This document shows, in pieces, positions 62,001 to 64,000 of a DNA stretch of 64,000 nucleotides (position 1 is its first letter; each line of letters begins with the position of its first letter). Source of the stretch: Montifringilla adamsi (taxonomy: Eukaryota > Chordata > Aves > Passeriformes > Passeridae); contig JAGGNK010011225.1 of NCBI GenBank assembly GCA_017590115.1, forward strand, positions 2,419,387 to 2,483,386. The letters run 5' to 3'. The position numbers and the translations under genes are program-made. The notes below the pieces were generated by a model that was not told where the DNA came from, made no database searches, and worked only from the letters and a program-made list of their open reading frames with translations.

Positions 62001-63404
62001 TTTTGTCTCTTGGGGCTTTGGTGGGGGTGGGGAGGGAAAGTTTTGTTTTGTTTGGCTGTTTATTTTACTAGTAAGTGGCAATAAGTTGTTTATATAAGAT
62101 TTCAATTTTCACTTTGATCTTTCACAAATATCTTGTATAAAACTAAATATCCATACTATAACTTGCTGAACATCTATTTTCTTCTGGATCTATTAGATCT
62201 AAAAGTCACCAGTTTCTTGTGAACAGCATGAGGTGCCAAAGAGCCATAAACTCAGAGCCCTGATGATCTGAAAGACTGATTATTATCAACATTTGTTAAT
62301 TCAGGTGACTGCTCTAATATCCCACACTGTTAATAGTGAGAAAGTAAAAAATTAACTCTCATTCATGTGTGAAGCCCCCAGCTTTTACTGTCAGCTCTGG
62401 AAATACCTCTGAGCAGGTCAGGTTTCTTACAAAAGAGATTAATTTCAACTCACTGGTTCTCAATATTTCAATTTAAATTTTGAGGTCTGTTTAAGGTATC
62501 ATTTCCTCTCTATGAAATGAAACCATTTAATCTTTATCAAGAAGGATTTGATTTCTCTCTGTGTGTATATACCTCCTATATTTGTTCAATCACTCGTTAG
62601 AACTAGCAGGGGGCATGCAATTCATGCAGCCATCACTAATGGGGGCAAGACTGCCTTAAGTTTGATGGTTTATGAACAGGACAAGCAGCAGCAATTAAAT
62701 TCATACAGAGGGACGGAGAGAAAAGAGACCATGGAGTGGAAACAAAAATCACTAGAAATGTGTCATCAAAAAATACATCTACCATTACCATAAAGTAGCT
62801 CATTTTACAGTCTAAGTGTTTTTTTCCTTCTGACACAATCGCAAAAATATTTTACTTGTAATTGATAGGGAATACTCACTGCCTTCAGCCCTTTGAGTGC
62901 TGAAGTTACCAACCTGATAAAAGCCAAATTGCCCATACTGGTATTTGCTTAGGTAAAAAGGAGGTACTCAGGGTTAAATGCTATGTGCTCTCAGTACCCA
63001 TGGGGGTATGACAAGAAATTTTCTGAAGAAAGTATTTCACAGGCATGGTTCTGTCAAAGCCCACCCCCTTCCAAAGCAGTGGATTACAGTTCCAGGTATG
63101 AACTGTTGCATGTCAGAAACTTAACTCTGGGCTACATTTATCTGATAGTATTCCTGGCCACACACCTGTAAGCACAAACCGTATCACTAAATAAATGAGA
63201 AATAGACTAAAATCAAAAATTGAAACTGTGCAACAGCCACGCTGATTACCAAACTGAAATCAGATGTAAATGAAGTTTAAAAACCATTTAAATTTCAGGA
63301 ACCTTTGACTCCAAAGAGGCACCTACGGTTCAAAATGAAGTAGCGATTTTTAGGAATATCTTTTTAACTGATTATAGTCTTGACATGACTTGATACATTG
63401 TGGG
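55000..63404. other. Gene-free AT-rich sequence
   Basis: About 8.4 kb with no recognised gene, RNA or transposon. Frames such as 55706-55924, 57250-57462, 60596-60817 and 62548-62793 are 60-81 codons and show no domain. The only clear structured element is the (TG)14 at 59015. Part of this could be conserved non-coding sequence, but that cannot be told from one genome. Confidence 0.5.
59015..59042 (+). repeat. (TG)14 microsatellite
   Basis: Fourteen perfect TG dinucleotides followed by a T-rich stretch with runs of up to nine or ten T (59050-59070). Opposite, it encodes a spurious (Thr-His)n frame. Confidence 0.95.
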
Positions 63405-63740
63405 TCATAAAATCATGGAATGGTTTAGGTTTGGAAGCAACCTTAAAGATCATCTAGTTGGCCCCTTGCCATGGGCAGGAACACCTTCACTAGACCAGGT
63501 TGTTTAGAGTCTCATCAAACCTGGCCTTGAACACCTCCAGGGATGGTGTATCCACAACTTCTCTGGGCAACCTGCTTCAGTGCCTCACCACACTCAGAGA
63601 AAAAAATGTCTTCCTTTCTAAACCTACTCCTTCAGTTTAAAGCCCTTTGTTCTATCACCATAGGTCTTCGTAAAACATCTCTCTACCCTTCTTGTAGGCC
63701 CCCTTCAGGTACTGGAAGACTGCTCTAAGGTCTCCCCAGT
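63405..63740 (-). mobile_element. CR1 LINE 3' ~0.34 kb
   Basis: A clear CR1 3' end in reverse. It opens with 'taaaatcatggaatggttt' and continues 'aggtttggaagcaaccttaaagatcatctagttgg', 'ccttgccatgggcaggaacacc', 'actagaccaggttg', 'tggccttgaacacctccagggatgg', 'caacttctctgggcaacctg' and 'gtcttcctttctaaa', ending near 'tctaaggtctccccagtcac'. The element's 3' end is at the lower coordinate, so it lies on the - strand. It includes the 3' UTR and a short part of the coding end. It is less diverged than most CR1 copies here. Confidence 0.93.
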
Positions 63741-64000
63741 CACTTGAGTTCTAATTCTTGAATGTGTCCCTAACAATTTCCTTTTATTTTGTTTTGATAA
63801 CTTCTGAGATGTACTCAAGGTGCCTGGAATGATGGCAGTTATAACATTGTTTCTTTCATCATTATCTAATCCAGTGGGGAAAGGAGTGGGAGGAAGCAGC
63901 ACATCTGATTTATACACTCTACACATTTTTGCTCCAGCGAAACCTTTTGTGGAAGTTACAGCACAGGAATATGTCTCCCTTGAGCTTTTATACCTGCAAG
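63741..64000. other. Gene-free sequence to window end
   Basis: No gene or repeat recognised in the last 260 bases. The small - strand frame at 63705-63926 overlaps the CR1 edge and is not supported. Confidence 0.5.

Noticed and set aside
1..64000. CRISPR arrays, operons, tRNA or rRNA genes
   Set aside because: No regularly spaced identical repeats with unique spacers, no tandem coding frames with short gaps, and no tRNA B-box or cloverleaf pattern was noticed. The sequence is of vertebrate nuclear type. A tRNA scan was not possible here.

Overview
This window looks like nuclear DNA from a bird, probably a songbird or close relative. The case rests on repeats. There are several CR1 LINE 3' ends with the octamer-like ATTCTATGATTCT-type tails typical of bird genomes. 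There are several long terminal repeats (LTRs) whose layout I recognise from avian endogenous retroviruses. The background is AT-rich and rich in homopolymers. Family recognition is from memory, with no database search. I found no protein-coding gene that I can defend: every open reading frame is short, and the longest ones fall inside LTRs, CR1 sequence or poly-A/poly-T tracts. I also recognised no tRNA, rRNA or CRISPR array. The window is best read as intergenic or deep intronic sequence.

Layout. 1-5,000 is unique AT-rich sequence with one CR1 tail at about 1,925-2,045. 5,010-5,430 is a decayed LTR-like fragment. 6,049-6,779 is an LTR-like unit on the + strand with a TATA-like box and AATAAA. 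6,800-22,100 is mostly featureless, with a CR1 tail (10,118-10,205), long poly-T and poly-A runs (18,207-18,273 and 19,288-19,310), a 37-bp tandem duplication (18,661) and a CR1 tail (21,396-21,490). 22,127-22,392 is an interstitial telomeric repeat with an internal 25-bp higher-order period. 24,430-25,295 is the longest CR1 copy, carrying broken reverse-transcriptase C-terminal sequence. 28,290-29,365 is a roughly 1.08-kb LTR on the - strand. 33,231-33,668 is a solo LTR with inverted ends and a 4-bp target duplication. 32,824-35,223 contains an exact 31-bp repeat pair, one copy of which sits next to a GC-rich palindrome. 41,440-42,015, about 45,030-45,170 and 47,575-47,720 are CR1 pieces. 46,478-46,842 is a second solo LTR with a clean 5-bp target duplication. 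47,720-63,400 is almost wholly unique AT-rich DNA with a (TG)14 tract. 63,405-63,740 is another CR1 tail.

There is no gene network to describe. The window records insertions: CR1 retrotransposition, retroviral insertion followed by LTR-LTR recombination that left solo LTRs, telomere-sequence capture, and possibly one templated break repair. The most distinctive signals are the higher-order telomeric block and the 31-bp repeat pair with its neighbouring palindrome. I saw no convincing new multi-gene system.
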